Shown piece by piece: positions 52,491 to 60,487 of a stretch of 62,860 nucleotides of DNA. The stretch covers positions 1 to 62,860 of the IMG/VR virus record IMGVR_UViG_3300032282_002104, one strand, 5' to 3'. Source of the DNA: a virus. The notes below the pieces were generated by a model that was given only the letters and a program-made list of their open reading frames with translations, was not told where the DNA came from and searched no databases. Each line of letters begins with the position of its first letter. Within the stretch, counting starts at the first letter, position 1. The position numbers were made by a program, and so were the translations under genes.

Positions 52491-53153
52491 ATGACTTCAG
52501 ACAAAGAAAACACAGACCCCATGGAAAACACAACTGAAAAGCAACCAGACGAGCAGTTTGGCGTAATGCTGCGCGGCCATATTAAAATATCTGATCCAGA
52601 TTCTGGAGAAGTTTATGTAGACAAGCCTAATGCTATTCACTACGAAAACTTCTCAGAAGCACTAGCTCTTAGTGTAGGTAACAAAGAGACTGGATTCATT
52701 ACAGAAATGCATTTTGGTAATGGTGGAACTAGCGTAGATACCACAGGTATTATTACCTACCTGCCACCCAACAATACTGGTATGAATTCAGATTTGTACA
52801 ACCCAACTTATTACAAAATCGTAGACGATAACAATAGTTTAAACGTTGATCCTACTCGTAACTTTATTGAAATTCGCCATGTCCCAGGTAAAAAATATTC
52901 AGATATTTTAATTACTTGTTTACTAGATTATGGTGAGCCAGCAGTAGGGCAAACAGCATTTGATAATGCTACAGATTTAAATGGAAACTTCGTATTTGAT
53001 GAGCTAGGACTTAAGAGCTACATTGGAGCAGGTACACAAGGAACTGGAAAATTGCTAACACATGTTATTTTCCATCCTGTACAAAAGTCTTTAAACAGAC
53101 TAATACAAATAGAATATACAGTGAGAGTACAAACTCTTACTAATTTAACATAA
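52491..53153 (+). CDS. Structural protein of unknown function (220 aa)
   Basis: After an acidic, polar N-terminus (1-25) a beta-rich domain follows: FGVMLRGHIKISDPDSGEVYVDKPNAIHYENFSEALALSV ... FITEMHFGNGGTSVDTTGIITYLPPNN, ending VIFHPVQKSLNRLIQIEYTVRVQTL. I recall this pattern directly downstream of the giant protein in related phages. It does not resemble T4 gp8, which would be expected by gene order. It is likely a baseplate or fibre-attachment component, judged from position. A late box only 4 nt before the ATG predicts a leaderless transcript, though read-through from the giant gene is equally possible. Confidence 0.6.
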   Translation: MTSDKENTDPMENTTEKQPDEQFGVMLRGHIKISDPDSGEVYVDKPNAIHYENFSEALALSVGNKETGFITEMHFGNGGTSVDTTGIITYLPPNNTGMNSDLYNPTYYKIVDDNNSLNVDPTRNFIEIRHVPGKKYSDILITCLLDYGEPAVGQTAFDNATDLNGNFVFDELGLKSYIGAGTQGTGKLLTHVIFHPVQKSLNRLIQIEYTVRVQTLTNLT

Positions 53154-53166
53154 CAAGGTATGAGAA

Positions 53167-55245
53167 ATGCCATATAGCGTAACTAAAACAGATGGTACAG
53201 TTGTAGCTACTGTACAAGATACTAAATTAGACACAACTACGGATTTAACCCTACTGGGTAAAAATTATCGTGGTTATGGCGAATTTGTTGCAAACAACTT
53301 TATACGTCTGTTAGAAAACTTTAGTTACACTAGTGCTCCAGCAAAGCCACTTAAAGGTCAGATTTATTATAATACAACTGATCGTAAACTTTATGTATAT
53401 GATAGTGCAACAGTGGGTTGGAAAGCTCTGGCAAAGGTAGAAAATGCTAGCTCAACACCAAGCAATGTAACAACTGGTGAAATGTGGTGGGATACTACTA
53501 ATAAACAGCTTAAAGTTTATGATGGTTCTGGATTTGTAACCATTGGACCAGCCACAGCATCAGGCTACGGAACAAGTGGTCAAGTAGTAGGAACCATACA
53601 CGATTCAGGTGAAAACCTTAAGGTAGTAGTTTATGATTATGTAGATGGTACCCTGGTAGCTATTATAAGTCATAACCCTACATTTACAATATCCGGTTCT
53701 TCCGAAGCTGCATTATATACTGAATTTACTACCATATCTCCAGGTATTAATTTAAGCAAATCTGTAGCATCTGGATTAGCTAAATTTACTGGTACAGCAA
53801 CCAATTCAGAGTTATTAAACAATCTAGCCAGTACTGATTTTCTTAGAGCCAATGTGGCGGCTAGTACTTCTGGTGCAGTTTCGTTCTTAACTGACACCGG
53901 TATCAGAGTTGGTGCTGGTTCTGACTTAGTAATTAATATTGACGGTGGTGGCGGAACGTATGCAAACTTTAAAAACCAAAGTACAAATGCTGATATTAAT
54001 CTCATTGTAACTACTGCAACTGGTGCCAATACTGCTATAAGTATTAGTGGTTCAACAGCATTAGCAACTGTAGCAGGCAACCCAACAACTGGATTAGGTA
54101 TTGCTACTAAAAACTATGTTGATACAGCAGTCGGTAGTGGAAATGCATTGCTCCGAGACGGTACAGTAAGTGTTACTGGTAACATTAGCCCAGATACTAA
54201 TAGTACAAGAAGTTTAGGTACCACTCTTTTACGATACAAAGATATATTTGGTACAACATTATACGGTAATGTAACAGCAACTGGTACAAGCAGCCAGGGC
54301 AACATAAGCATTACTGGTACTACTGCTAGTACAAGTTCAACAACTGGTGCTTTAACAGTAGCAGGCGGGGCTGGAATTGCAGGTAATGTGTATGTAAATG
54401 GTATTTTAGGAAGTACAGCGTCAATACCAAGTACAAGTACCACAACAGGTGCTTTAGTCATAGCTGGCGGTGCTGGGTTGACTGGTAATATCAATGCAGG
54501 TGGTACCATAACAGGTGCTATTATAGCAGGTACAAGTGCAGGGGTGTTTGGATCAGCAAATACTGCTAGTGCTGGTGAAATTCGTTTAGCAAATACTGGC
54601 ACTATTGCCTGGAGAAACAATACTAATACCGCAGATTCTGGAAACATTAGTCACAATGCAGGTAATTATCTAGTAGTTAACTCAACCAGTGGTGCAAATA
54701 TAGCAGTAGCTGGTAGTACCGTTGCAAACTTTGCAAGTACTGGATTAAGTGTAGGTAATTTAGTAAGTTCTGGTAATGTTCAGATCGGTGGAAGTATAGC
54801 TGCCAACGCAGGCGTATTACAAGTTACTGGACACAGTTCTTTTTCTTCCATATTAGAAAAAGCTACTATTGACACTACTACAACATTGGGATCAAGTATT
54901 ACAACCAACATTGATTTATTAACTTCTGCTGTGATATATTTTACACTTAATGCTGTTGCTGGATTCAGTTTTAATGTCAGAGCAAGTAGCACACAATCAC
55001 TTAATAATGTAATGAGTGTAGGGCAAACTGCTACATTAGCTATATTAACTACACAGGGATCAACAGCATACGTTACACCATATTTTTATATTGATGGTGG
55101 ATCTGCAATACCAGTTAAGTGGCAAGGCGGTTCAGCACCAACCTCGGGTAATGCTAATAGTATTGATGTTTATACTTTTACTATTATTAAAACAGCCAGC
55201 GCAGTTTTTACTGTACTAGCCTCACAAACTCAATTTAAGAACTAA
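53167..55245 (+). CDS. Tail fibre paralogue A1 (692 aa)
   Basis: The N-terminal 220 residues (MPYSVTKTDGTVVATVQDT ... LLGKNYRGYGEFVANNFIRLLENF ... GEMWWDTTNKQLKVYDG ... TISPGINLSKSVASGLAKFTGTATNSELLNNLASTDFLRANV) form a domain repeated in the genes at 56984 and 60488. A shaft of GALTVAGGAGIAGNVYVNG modules follows, then an internal LGTTLLRYKDIFGTTLYGNV unit. The C-terminal 110 residues are a distinct beta domain (SSFSSILEKATIDTTTTLGSSITTNIDLL ... FTIIKTASAVFTVLASQTQF), which may form the tip or a docking site. The glycine-rich adhesin begins 2 nt after its stop. Confidence 0.8.
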   Translation: MPYSVTKTDGTVVATVQDTKLDTTTDLTLLGKNYRGYGEFVANNFIRLLENFSYTSAPAKPLKGQIYYNTTDRKLYVYDSATVGWKALAKVENASSTPSNVTTGEMWWDTTNKQLKVYDGSGFVTIGPATASGYGTSGQVVGTIHDSGENLKVVVYDYVDGTLVAIISHNPTFTISGSSEAALYTEFTTISPGINLSKSVASGLAKFTGTATNSELLNNLASTDFLRANVAASTSGAVSFLTDTGIRVGAGSDLVINIDGGGGTYANFKNQSTNADINLIVTTATGANTAISISGSTALATVAGNPTTGLGIATKNYVDTAVGSGNALLRDGTVSVTGNISPDTNSTRSLGTTLLRYKDIFGTTLYGNVTATGTSSQGNISITGTTASTSSTTGALTVAGGAGIAGNVYVNGILGSTASIPSTSTTTGALVIAGGAGLTGNINAGGTITGAIIAGTSAGVFGSANTASAGEIRLANTGTIAWRNNTNTADSGNISHNAGNYLVVNSTSGANIAVAGSTVANFASTGLSVGNLVSSGNVQIGGSIAANAGVLQVTGHSSFSSILEKATIDTTTTLGSSITTNIDLLTSAVIYFTLNAVAGFSFNVRASSTQSLNNVMSVGQTATLAILTTQGSTAYVTPYFYIDGGSAIPVKWQGGSAPTSGNANSIDVYTFTIIKTASAVFTVLASQTQFKN

Positions 55246-55247
55246 CG

Positions 55248-56924
55248 ATGCCATCCGTAGCAACTTTTGGATCAATGTCAGGCAGAGGATTTGGTAAACT
55301 AACCAGATCAAAACGAGGACCATTGATTGAATTGAAAATGTGGGGTGGTGGAGGGGCAGGTGCTAGAAAATCTTGTGGTAATTCTGCTCCTGGTGGAAAC
55401 GCTGGTGGCTTTGTAATTGCTGTTACTGATCAAGTATTACCTGGAGACGTTCTAACAATTTATGTAGCAGGTGGTGGCTCTGGTGGTTCTGGTGGTTATG
55501 GTGGCGGAGGTGGTGCTGGCGGCAATGGCGGCGGCGGTGGCGGAGCCTCATACGTTTATTATGGAACTACCTTGTTAATGGTTGCTGGAGGTGGTGCTGG
55601 TTCGGGCCAAGGACAAGGTGCTGGTGGCTACCCAAATGGTCAAAATGGATCTAATGCTGGGTCTGGTGGTACAGCAGCTACTGGTGGAACTCAAACTGCT
55701 GGTGGAACAAGAGGTTCTGGCGGATTTAATGGTGGTGGTTCTGGTTCTACTGATGGCGGATTTTTACAAGGCGGTCAAGGTTCAAGCTGTGATGCTGGCG
55801 GCGGTGGAAGTGGCTATTGGGGTGGTGGTGGCGGAATGGGAGATTGTGGAAGCTGCCCTGGAGCATCGGGCGGCGGTGGCTCAAGCTATTACAATCCGAG
55901 TTTTATGAGAGATTTTTCGTTTTTTAACGGCAGCGGTGCAACACCAGGGGCTGCTGGATTTGCAGATTATTCTGCTGGTTTAGGAATAGGTGGTGGCTAT
56001 ACTGGCAATGGTGGTAATGGTAGAGTAGTAATTACTATTGATGGAACCAAATATTATTTTGATTACACTGGTTCTCCTCAGACTTTTAGAATTAGAGGTA
56101 CTCAATTTATTGTAGTTGGTGGCGGTGGTGCTGGCGGTGGTTCTACAGCAGAAGGTTCTGGCGTTGATGTTGAAAAGGGCGGTGGTGGCGGTGGTGCTGG
56201 CGGCTATGTTACCGGTAACTACATATTACCTACCGCAGGAACAACTTGGACCATAACCGTTGGAGCAGGCGGTGGTGGCGGCGGTGGCGGATCAAGCGGT
56301 GGCAGTGGTAACAGCAGTTCATTTAACAGTATTATTGCCAATGGTGGCGGTGGCGGTGGCGGTGGATATAGTGGAAACGGTCCCAACGGTGATAGACCAG
56401 GCAGATCTGGTGCTAGCGGTGGGGGTGCAGGCGGAAGTGGTGGAATTAATTCTGGTGGATCAGCAAGTCAGGGATATAACGGGGGAGGTTCTGTTGATGT
56501 AAGTGGAGGAAACGGATCTGCTGCTGGTGGAGGTGGCGGGGCTGGTGGGCCAGGCCAAACCGCAACAGGTGACAACGGTGGTAATGGTGGTCTAGGAATA
56601 CTCAATAACATTACAGGAACAGCCGTAGTCTATGCTGGCGGTGGTGGTGGTGGTCGCGCAGCCAATCAGGTAGGTACCAACGGTGTTGGGGGCGGTACCA
56701 ACAACGGAGCCGGACAGAACGCTGGCCAGGCAAATACTGGTTCAGGCGGTGGCGGTGGATTTGATAATTCTTCGGGTGGAGATGGTGGTTCAGGAACAGT
56801 GGTTCTCAGATATGAAGTTACATATCCAGCCCCAGTTTCTAGCCCAGGAGCAACTATATCTGTCATAAATGGTTACAGAATTATTCAGTACAAAACACCA
56901 GGGAGTTACACGCTTACATTCTAA
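55248..56924 (+). CDS. Glycine-rich adhesin-like protein G1 (558 aa)
   Basis: Exceptionally Gly-rich, with long runs such as GGGGAGGNGGGGGGASYVYY and PGGNAGGFVIAV. Short conserved strands (TLLMVAGGGAGSG, QFIVVGGGGAGGG) alternate with variable loops. The pattern fits polyglycine-II sandwich folds like the gp38 adhesins at fibre tips of T2/S16-type phages. It ends with a short non-Gly segment (YRIIQYKTPGSYTLTF), possibly an assembly tail. It directly follows a fibre gene (2-nt gap), as gp38 follows gp37. I infer a receptor-binding protein with fast-evolving loops. Its high GGT/GGC content gives locally high GC. Confidence 0.65.
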   Translation: MPSVATFGSMSGRGFGKLTRSKRGPLIELKMWGGGGAGARKSCGNSAPGGNAGGFVIAVTDQVLPGDVLTIYVAGGGSGGSGGYGGGGGAGGNGGGGGGASYVYYGTTLLMVAGGGAGSGQGQGAGGYPNGQNGSNAGSGGTAATGGTQTAGGTRGSGGFNGGGSGSTDGGFLQGGQGSSCDAGGGGSGYWGGGGGMGDCGSCPGASGGGGSSYYNPSFMRDFSFFNGSGATPGAAGFADYSAGLGIGGGYTGNGGNGRVVITIDGTKYYFDYTGSPQTFRIRGTQFIVVGGGGAGGGSTAEGSGVDVEKGGGGGGAGGYVTGNYILPTAGTTWTITVGAGGGGGGGGSSGGSGNSSSFNSIIANGGGGGGGGYSGNGPNGDRPGRSGASGGGAGGSGGINSGGSASQGYNGGGSVDVSGGNGSAAGGGGGAGGPGQTATGDNGGNGGLGILNNITGTAVVYAGGGGGGRAANQVGTNGVGGGTNNGAGQNAGQANTGSGGGGGFDNSSGGDGGSGTVVLRYEVTYPAPVSSPGATISVINGYRIIQYKTPGSYTLTF

Positions 56925-56930
56925 TAAATA
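56923..56930 (+). promoter_or_regulatory. Late box AATAAATA, first of two
   Basis: Overlaps the stop of the adhesin gene, 53 nt before the ATG at 56984. A second box follows 25 bp later. Confidence 0.4.
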
Positions 56931-56955
56931 TGTTAGAAACGTGCTTTCAGAATAG

Positions 56956-56963
56956 AATAAATA
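56956..56963 (+). promoter_or_regulatory. Late box AATAAATA, second of two
   Basis: Followed by CTAA, 20 nt before the ATG at 56984, with an AAGG ribosome site between. The likelier functional one. Confidence 0.55.
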
Positions 56964-56983
56964 CTAAGATATAAGGTTAAAAC

Positions 56984-58909
56984 ATGGCTTACACAGTTAA
57001 TAACACCCAGGGTAGCGTAGTAGCTACTGTAGCAGACGGTACTATAGATACTAGTACCACTAGTATTACCTTTATAGGTAAAAACTACGCTGGTTATGGT
57101 GAAATTCAAAACGAAAACTTCCTAAAATTAATGGAAAATTTCGCTAATCCTACACAACCCAGCACACCACAGGCTGGACAATGCTGGTGGGATACTAGTA
57201 CAACTCTGTTAAAAGTCTGGAGCGGATCCCAATGGAAAAACGTTGGTAGCGCCACAGCCAGCGCCACAGCACCCTCAGGTCCAAATCAGGGCGATCTCTG
57301 GTACGACACAACTAACAAACAACTTAAAGCCTATAACAGCACAAGCACAAACTGGGACTTAATTGGTCCAGATTATACCGCAGCACAACAACTTAGCGGA
57401 CAAGCAATTCAGACTATCTCTGATGGGGTATCAGACCATGTTGTAGTTTACATCTATGTTGCTAGTGTACTTTTAGCAATCTGGAGCAAGGATGCTACAT
57501 TTACACCAAGCCCAAGCATTACTGGTTTTAGTGTAATTAATCCTGGTATTAACTTTAACTCTAGTATTTCAGGTATTAGGTTTGCAGGTACTGCTAGCAA
57601 CTCAGATTTACTAGACAACCTAGATAGCACACAATTTTTAAGATCAGATGTTTCTGATAGCACAGATGGTCAATTAACCATTAACAATAACTCTGGTCTA
57701 ATAGTTGGAACCAGTAACGATTTTACTGTAACAGTAAGTGGCACCAGTAGTATAATTGGCACCACCACAGGTAACCTAAATCTAACGCCAGTAGCTGGTG
57801 CAAGCACTGTGATATCTAGTAATTTATTAGCAACTGCAAGTACAGCTAGTACAAGTTCAGCAACTGGTGCTGTAAGAGTAACTGGCGGTGTTGGTATTGG
57901 TGGCAACTTATTTGTAGGCAGTGCTGCTACTATTGGTGGTAACTTAACCCTAACTGGCGGTACTATTAATAGTACTGGTGGAGTTAGCATTTCAGGTAAC
58001 CTAAGTGCAGGTAATATTAGCACAACAGGTGAACTTGCAGCTAACATTACAAGCACTGGAACTAGTTCTTTTGCAACTGCTAATGTTAGTACATTAGCAA
58101 ACATTACATCAACTACAGCTAGTACAAGCACAACAACTGGTGCATTACAAGTAGCTGGTGGCGTTGGTATTGTAGGTAATGTTAATGCTGGTAATGTAAG
58201 CGCAACCAATGTAACTGGCACGTTAACAACGGCTGCACAACCTAATGTAACAAGTTTAGGTACATTAACTGGATTAACTGTTAACGGCGTTACTACTATA
58301 TCAGGTGCTAACCTAATAGTTAATAGCACCCAGGTTGATTTTACAGATATTAATTTAACAGTAGCTAAAGGTGCTACAGCAGCAGGAGCCAGCGGTGGTG
58401 GTTTAACTGTAGATGGTGCTGGCGCCACACTGACTTATGATAACTCAGATGCAACCTGGAACCTAAACATAATAACTAAATTTGCTAGTGGTATTAAAGT
58501 TTTAGGCAGTGTGGCAAGTACAGGTTACACCACAGGTGCAGCAGTAATAACAGGTGGTTTAGGTGTTTCAGGTAATGTATATACCAATGGTAATATTTTC
58601 TCCAACGGTGATGTTGTAGCATACGCAAGTTCAGATGCTAGATTAAAAACCAATGTTAAGAATATTACTAATGCCTTAGAAAAAATTAGCAAAATTAACG
58701 GTGTTACTTTTGATTGGATTACACCAACACCAGATCGTAACCGTACTGAAGCAGGTTTAATTGCTCAGGAAATTCAAGCAGTATTGCCTGAAGTTGTAAC
58801 TACCAGAGAAGATGGTATGTTAGCGGTCAAGTACGACAGAGTGATATCATTATTAATTGAAGCCATAAAAGAACTAAAAGCTGAAGTAGATCAACTAAAA
58901 GGGCAATAA
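56984..58909 (+). CDS. Tail fibre paralogue A2 with C-terminal S74 self-cleaving chaperone (641 aa)
   Basis: The N-terminal domain is shared with the genes at 53167 and 60488 (MAYTVNNTQGSVVATVADGT ... KNYAGYGEIQNENFLKLMENF ... WYDTTNKQLKAYN ... QFLRSDVSDS). A shaft with four GG modules (GAVRVTGGVGIGGNLFVGS, GALQVAGGVGIVGN) follows. The C-terminal 93 residues are an intramolecular chaperone of peptidase family S74 (SSDARLKTNVKNI ... GVTFDWITP ... AGLIAQEIQAVLPEVV ... AVKYDRVISLLIEAIKEL). The Ser-Lys dyad would be Ser550 and Lys555, so cleavage near residue 550 would release the folded fibre trimer. Confidence 0.88.
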   Translation: MAYTVNNTQGSVVATVADGTIDTSTTSITFIGKNYAGYGEIQNENFLKLMENFANPTQPSTPQAGQCWWDTSTTLLKVWSGSQWKNVGSATASATAPSGPNQGDLWYDTTNKQLKAYNSTSTNWDLIGPDYTAAQQLSGQAIQTISDGVSDHVVVYIYVASVLLAIWSKDATFTPSPSITGFSVINPGINFNSSISGIRFAGTASNSDLLDNLDSTQFLRSDVSDSTDGQLTINNNSGLIVGTSNDFTVTVSGTSSIIGTTTGNLNLTPVAGASTVISSNLLATASTASTSSATGAVRVTGGVGIGGNLFVGSAATIGGNLTLTGGTINSTGGVSISGNLSAGNISTTGELAANITSTGTSSFATANVSTLANITSTTASTSTTTGALQVAGGVGIVGNVNAGNVSATNVTGTLTTAAQPNVTSLGTLTGLTVNGVTTISGANLIVNSTQVDFTDINLTVAKGATAAGASGGGLTVDGAGATLTYDNSDATWNLNIITKFASGIKVLGSVASTGYTTGAAVITGGLGVSGNVYTNGNIFSNGDVVAYASSDARLKTNVKNITNALEKISKINGVTFDWITPTPDRNRTEAGLIAQEIQAVLPEVVTTREDGMLAVKYDRVISLLIEAIKELKAEVDQLKGQ

Positions 58910-58912
58910 TCG

Positions 58913-60472
58913 ATGCCATACAGCAGTAAAGTACCAACTCAGGGCATTATTAGATTAAGCCAACTTCAGGAAGAATATGGTGGAAATAATCCTATCTCCC
59001 TGGGTGAGTATTATAGAAATGGATCGTATGTAACAGATATTGGTGTTAATTCTGGTGTACCTACTTCAGGTCAAACAAGTATGCGTCTTTTTTATGGTAC
59101 TGCTAAATCAGTAACACCAGCCATAACTACATCATATACCGTACCAGGAACATATACCTACGAAGTGCCAGCTACAGTAAGTAGTTTGGACATAAGTGCA
59201 ACGGGCGGTGGGTCTAGTACTGCAACAACTACTAAAGCTGTACCAGTAACAGCTGGTGATTTAGTTAGTATTCAAGTTGGCTTAGGCGGGTCCAGTTCCA
59301 CAGTTTATCCAGCAACACTTCCTGGAACATATCCAGGATTCTTAAACGCCTACGGTATCTGGAATTCGGGCATGAGCGGTGATGTTTTTGATCAAACCTG
59401 GAGTGTTTATTTCCCTACAACTGGTCTTTATGTAATTACCGCTACAGCCGATAATGCCCATTCCATTTATATAGATGGAAATACTGTTAATACCGGTAGT
59501 AATTGGGGAATTGTAGTAACTACAACATATAGTGTTACCCAGGGAATCCACTCTGTCAGAGTGTATGCTGAAGACTGGGGAATGCCAGCTAGTGTTGGGG
59601 TAGTAATAAGTGAAGGTTACGATTACACAACAGGACAAGTATTTACTACTAGGAATCCTAACGGTATAGGCACTGCTAGCTCAGCTACAGTGGCTGGTAG
59701 AACAGTTAATAATGCAGGTGGTTTTGGAACAAATGTCGGACAAGTTAGTATCACAGCACACGGCACAACTACTTATTCTACTGCAGGTGTTTATACATAC
59801 ACAGTTCCAACTGGTACAACATCAGTTTCCATTGCTGTAACTGGTGCGGGTGGGGGCGGTGGTGGATCAGATTCAGCTGGCCCAGGTGGTCCAGGTGGTG
59901 CTGGAACTACAGTTTCAGGAACTTTATCAGTTACTGGTGGGGATGTTCTTACTTTGTACATAGGTGGCGGCGGCGGCGCCGGGGGTGGTGGACAGGGGAC
60001 AGGTGCTGGTGCTGCGGGTATTTCTCAAGACCCAGGCGGTTACGCTGGTGGGCGTGGAGGTAATTCTGGTCCGAATCGCGGCCCAAGTGGAGGAGGTGCC
60101 GGCGGTGGTGCGGTTACTACATTATGGAAAAACGGAACTAGGTTGGTAGTAGCTGGCGGTGGTGGTGGCGGTGGTGGGGGTTCCTGGAACCGTAGCGCCT
60201 ATCCTGGTCTCACCAACACTGGTGGAAGTGGCAGCATTAATGGCGCGGCAGGAGTAGATTTTAGCGGTGATGGCGGTGGCGGTGGCGGTGGTGGTGGTGG
60301 TGTTGATGGTGGTTATGGCGGTGCGGGTGGCGGCGATAACGACAATGGTGGTCAGGGCGGCGGTGGTGGAACAAGTTTAGTTCCATCAGGTTGGACCAGT
60401 GCTAATGGACTTAATGGAGCTGCTGCACAGGGAACAAATGGTGGTGCCGGCAGAGTTACTATTTCCTTCTAA
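58913..60472 (+). CDS. Glycine-rich adhesin-like protein G2 with PA14-like domain (519 aa)
   Basis: Residues 1-65 (PTQGIIRLSQLQEEYGGNNPISLGEYYRNGSYV...) are a small virion-anchoring motif common in phage tail proteins. Residues about 140-255 (LNAYGIWNSGMSGDVFDQTWSVYFPTTGLYVITATADNAHSIYIDGNTV ... SVRVYAEDWGMPASVGVVI) look like a PA14-type carbohydrate-binding beta sandwich. The C-terminal half is Gly-rich (VTGAGGGGGGSDSAGPGGPG ... VVAGGGGGGGGG), similar to G1. It follows fibre A2 after 3 bases. Probably a receptor-binding protein at a fibre tip. Confidence 0.65.
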   Translation: MPYSSKVPTQGIIRLSQLQEEYGGNNPISLGEYYRNGSYVTDIGVNSGVPTSGQTSMRLFYGTAKSVTPAITTSYTVPGTYTYEVPATVSSLDISATGGGSSTATTTKAVPVTAGDLVSIQVGLGGSSSTVYPATLPGTYPGFLNAYGIWNSGMSGDVFDQTWSVYFPTTGLYVITATADNAHSIYIDGNTVNTGSNWGIVVTTTYSVTQGIHSVRVYAEDWGMPASVGVVISEGYDYTTGQVFTTRNPNGIGTASSATVAGRTVNNAGGFGTNVGQVSITAHGTTTYSTAGVYTYTVPTGTTSVSIAVTGAGGGGGGSDSAGPGGPGGAGTTVSGTLSVTGGDVLTLYIGGGGGAGGGGQGTGAGAAGISQDPGGYAGGRGGNSGPNRGPSGGGAGGGAVTTLWKNGTRLVVAGGGGGGGGGSWNRSAYPGLTNTGGSGSINGAAGVDFSGDGGGGGGGGGGVDGGYGGAGGGDNDNGGQGGGGGTSLVPSGWTSANGLNGAAAQGTNGGAGRVTISF

Positions 60473-60473
60473 G

Positions 60474-60481
60474 CATAAGTA
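60474..60481 (+). promoter_or_regulatory. Late-like box CATAAGTA, 6 nt from the ATG
   Basis: One extra mismatch from the consensus (G for A). TATATT separates it from the ATG at 60488. Confidence 0.3.
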
Positions 60482-60487
60482 TATATT

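Noticed and set aside
52491-53153. Assignment as baseplate wedge gp8
   Set aside because: Position fits, but the sequence shows no likeness to T4 gp8; left as unknown structural protein.
57670-58428. Long minus-strand frame opposite fibre A2 (also 54114-54647 and 61066-61527)
   Set aside because: Val/Pro/Leu-rich antisense shadows of GGT/ACT/GTA-rich fibre codons; no ribosome sites and located inside clear genes.
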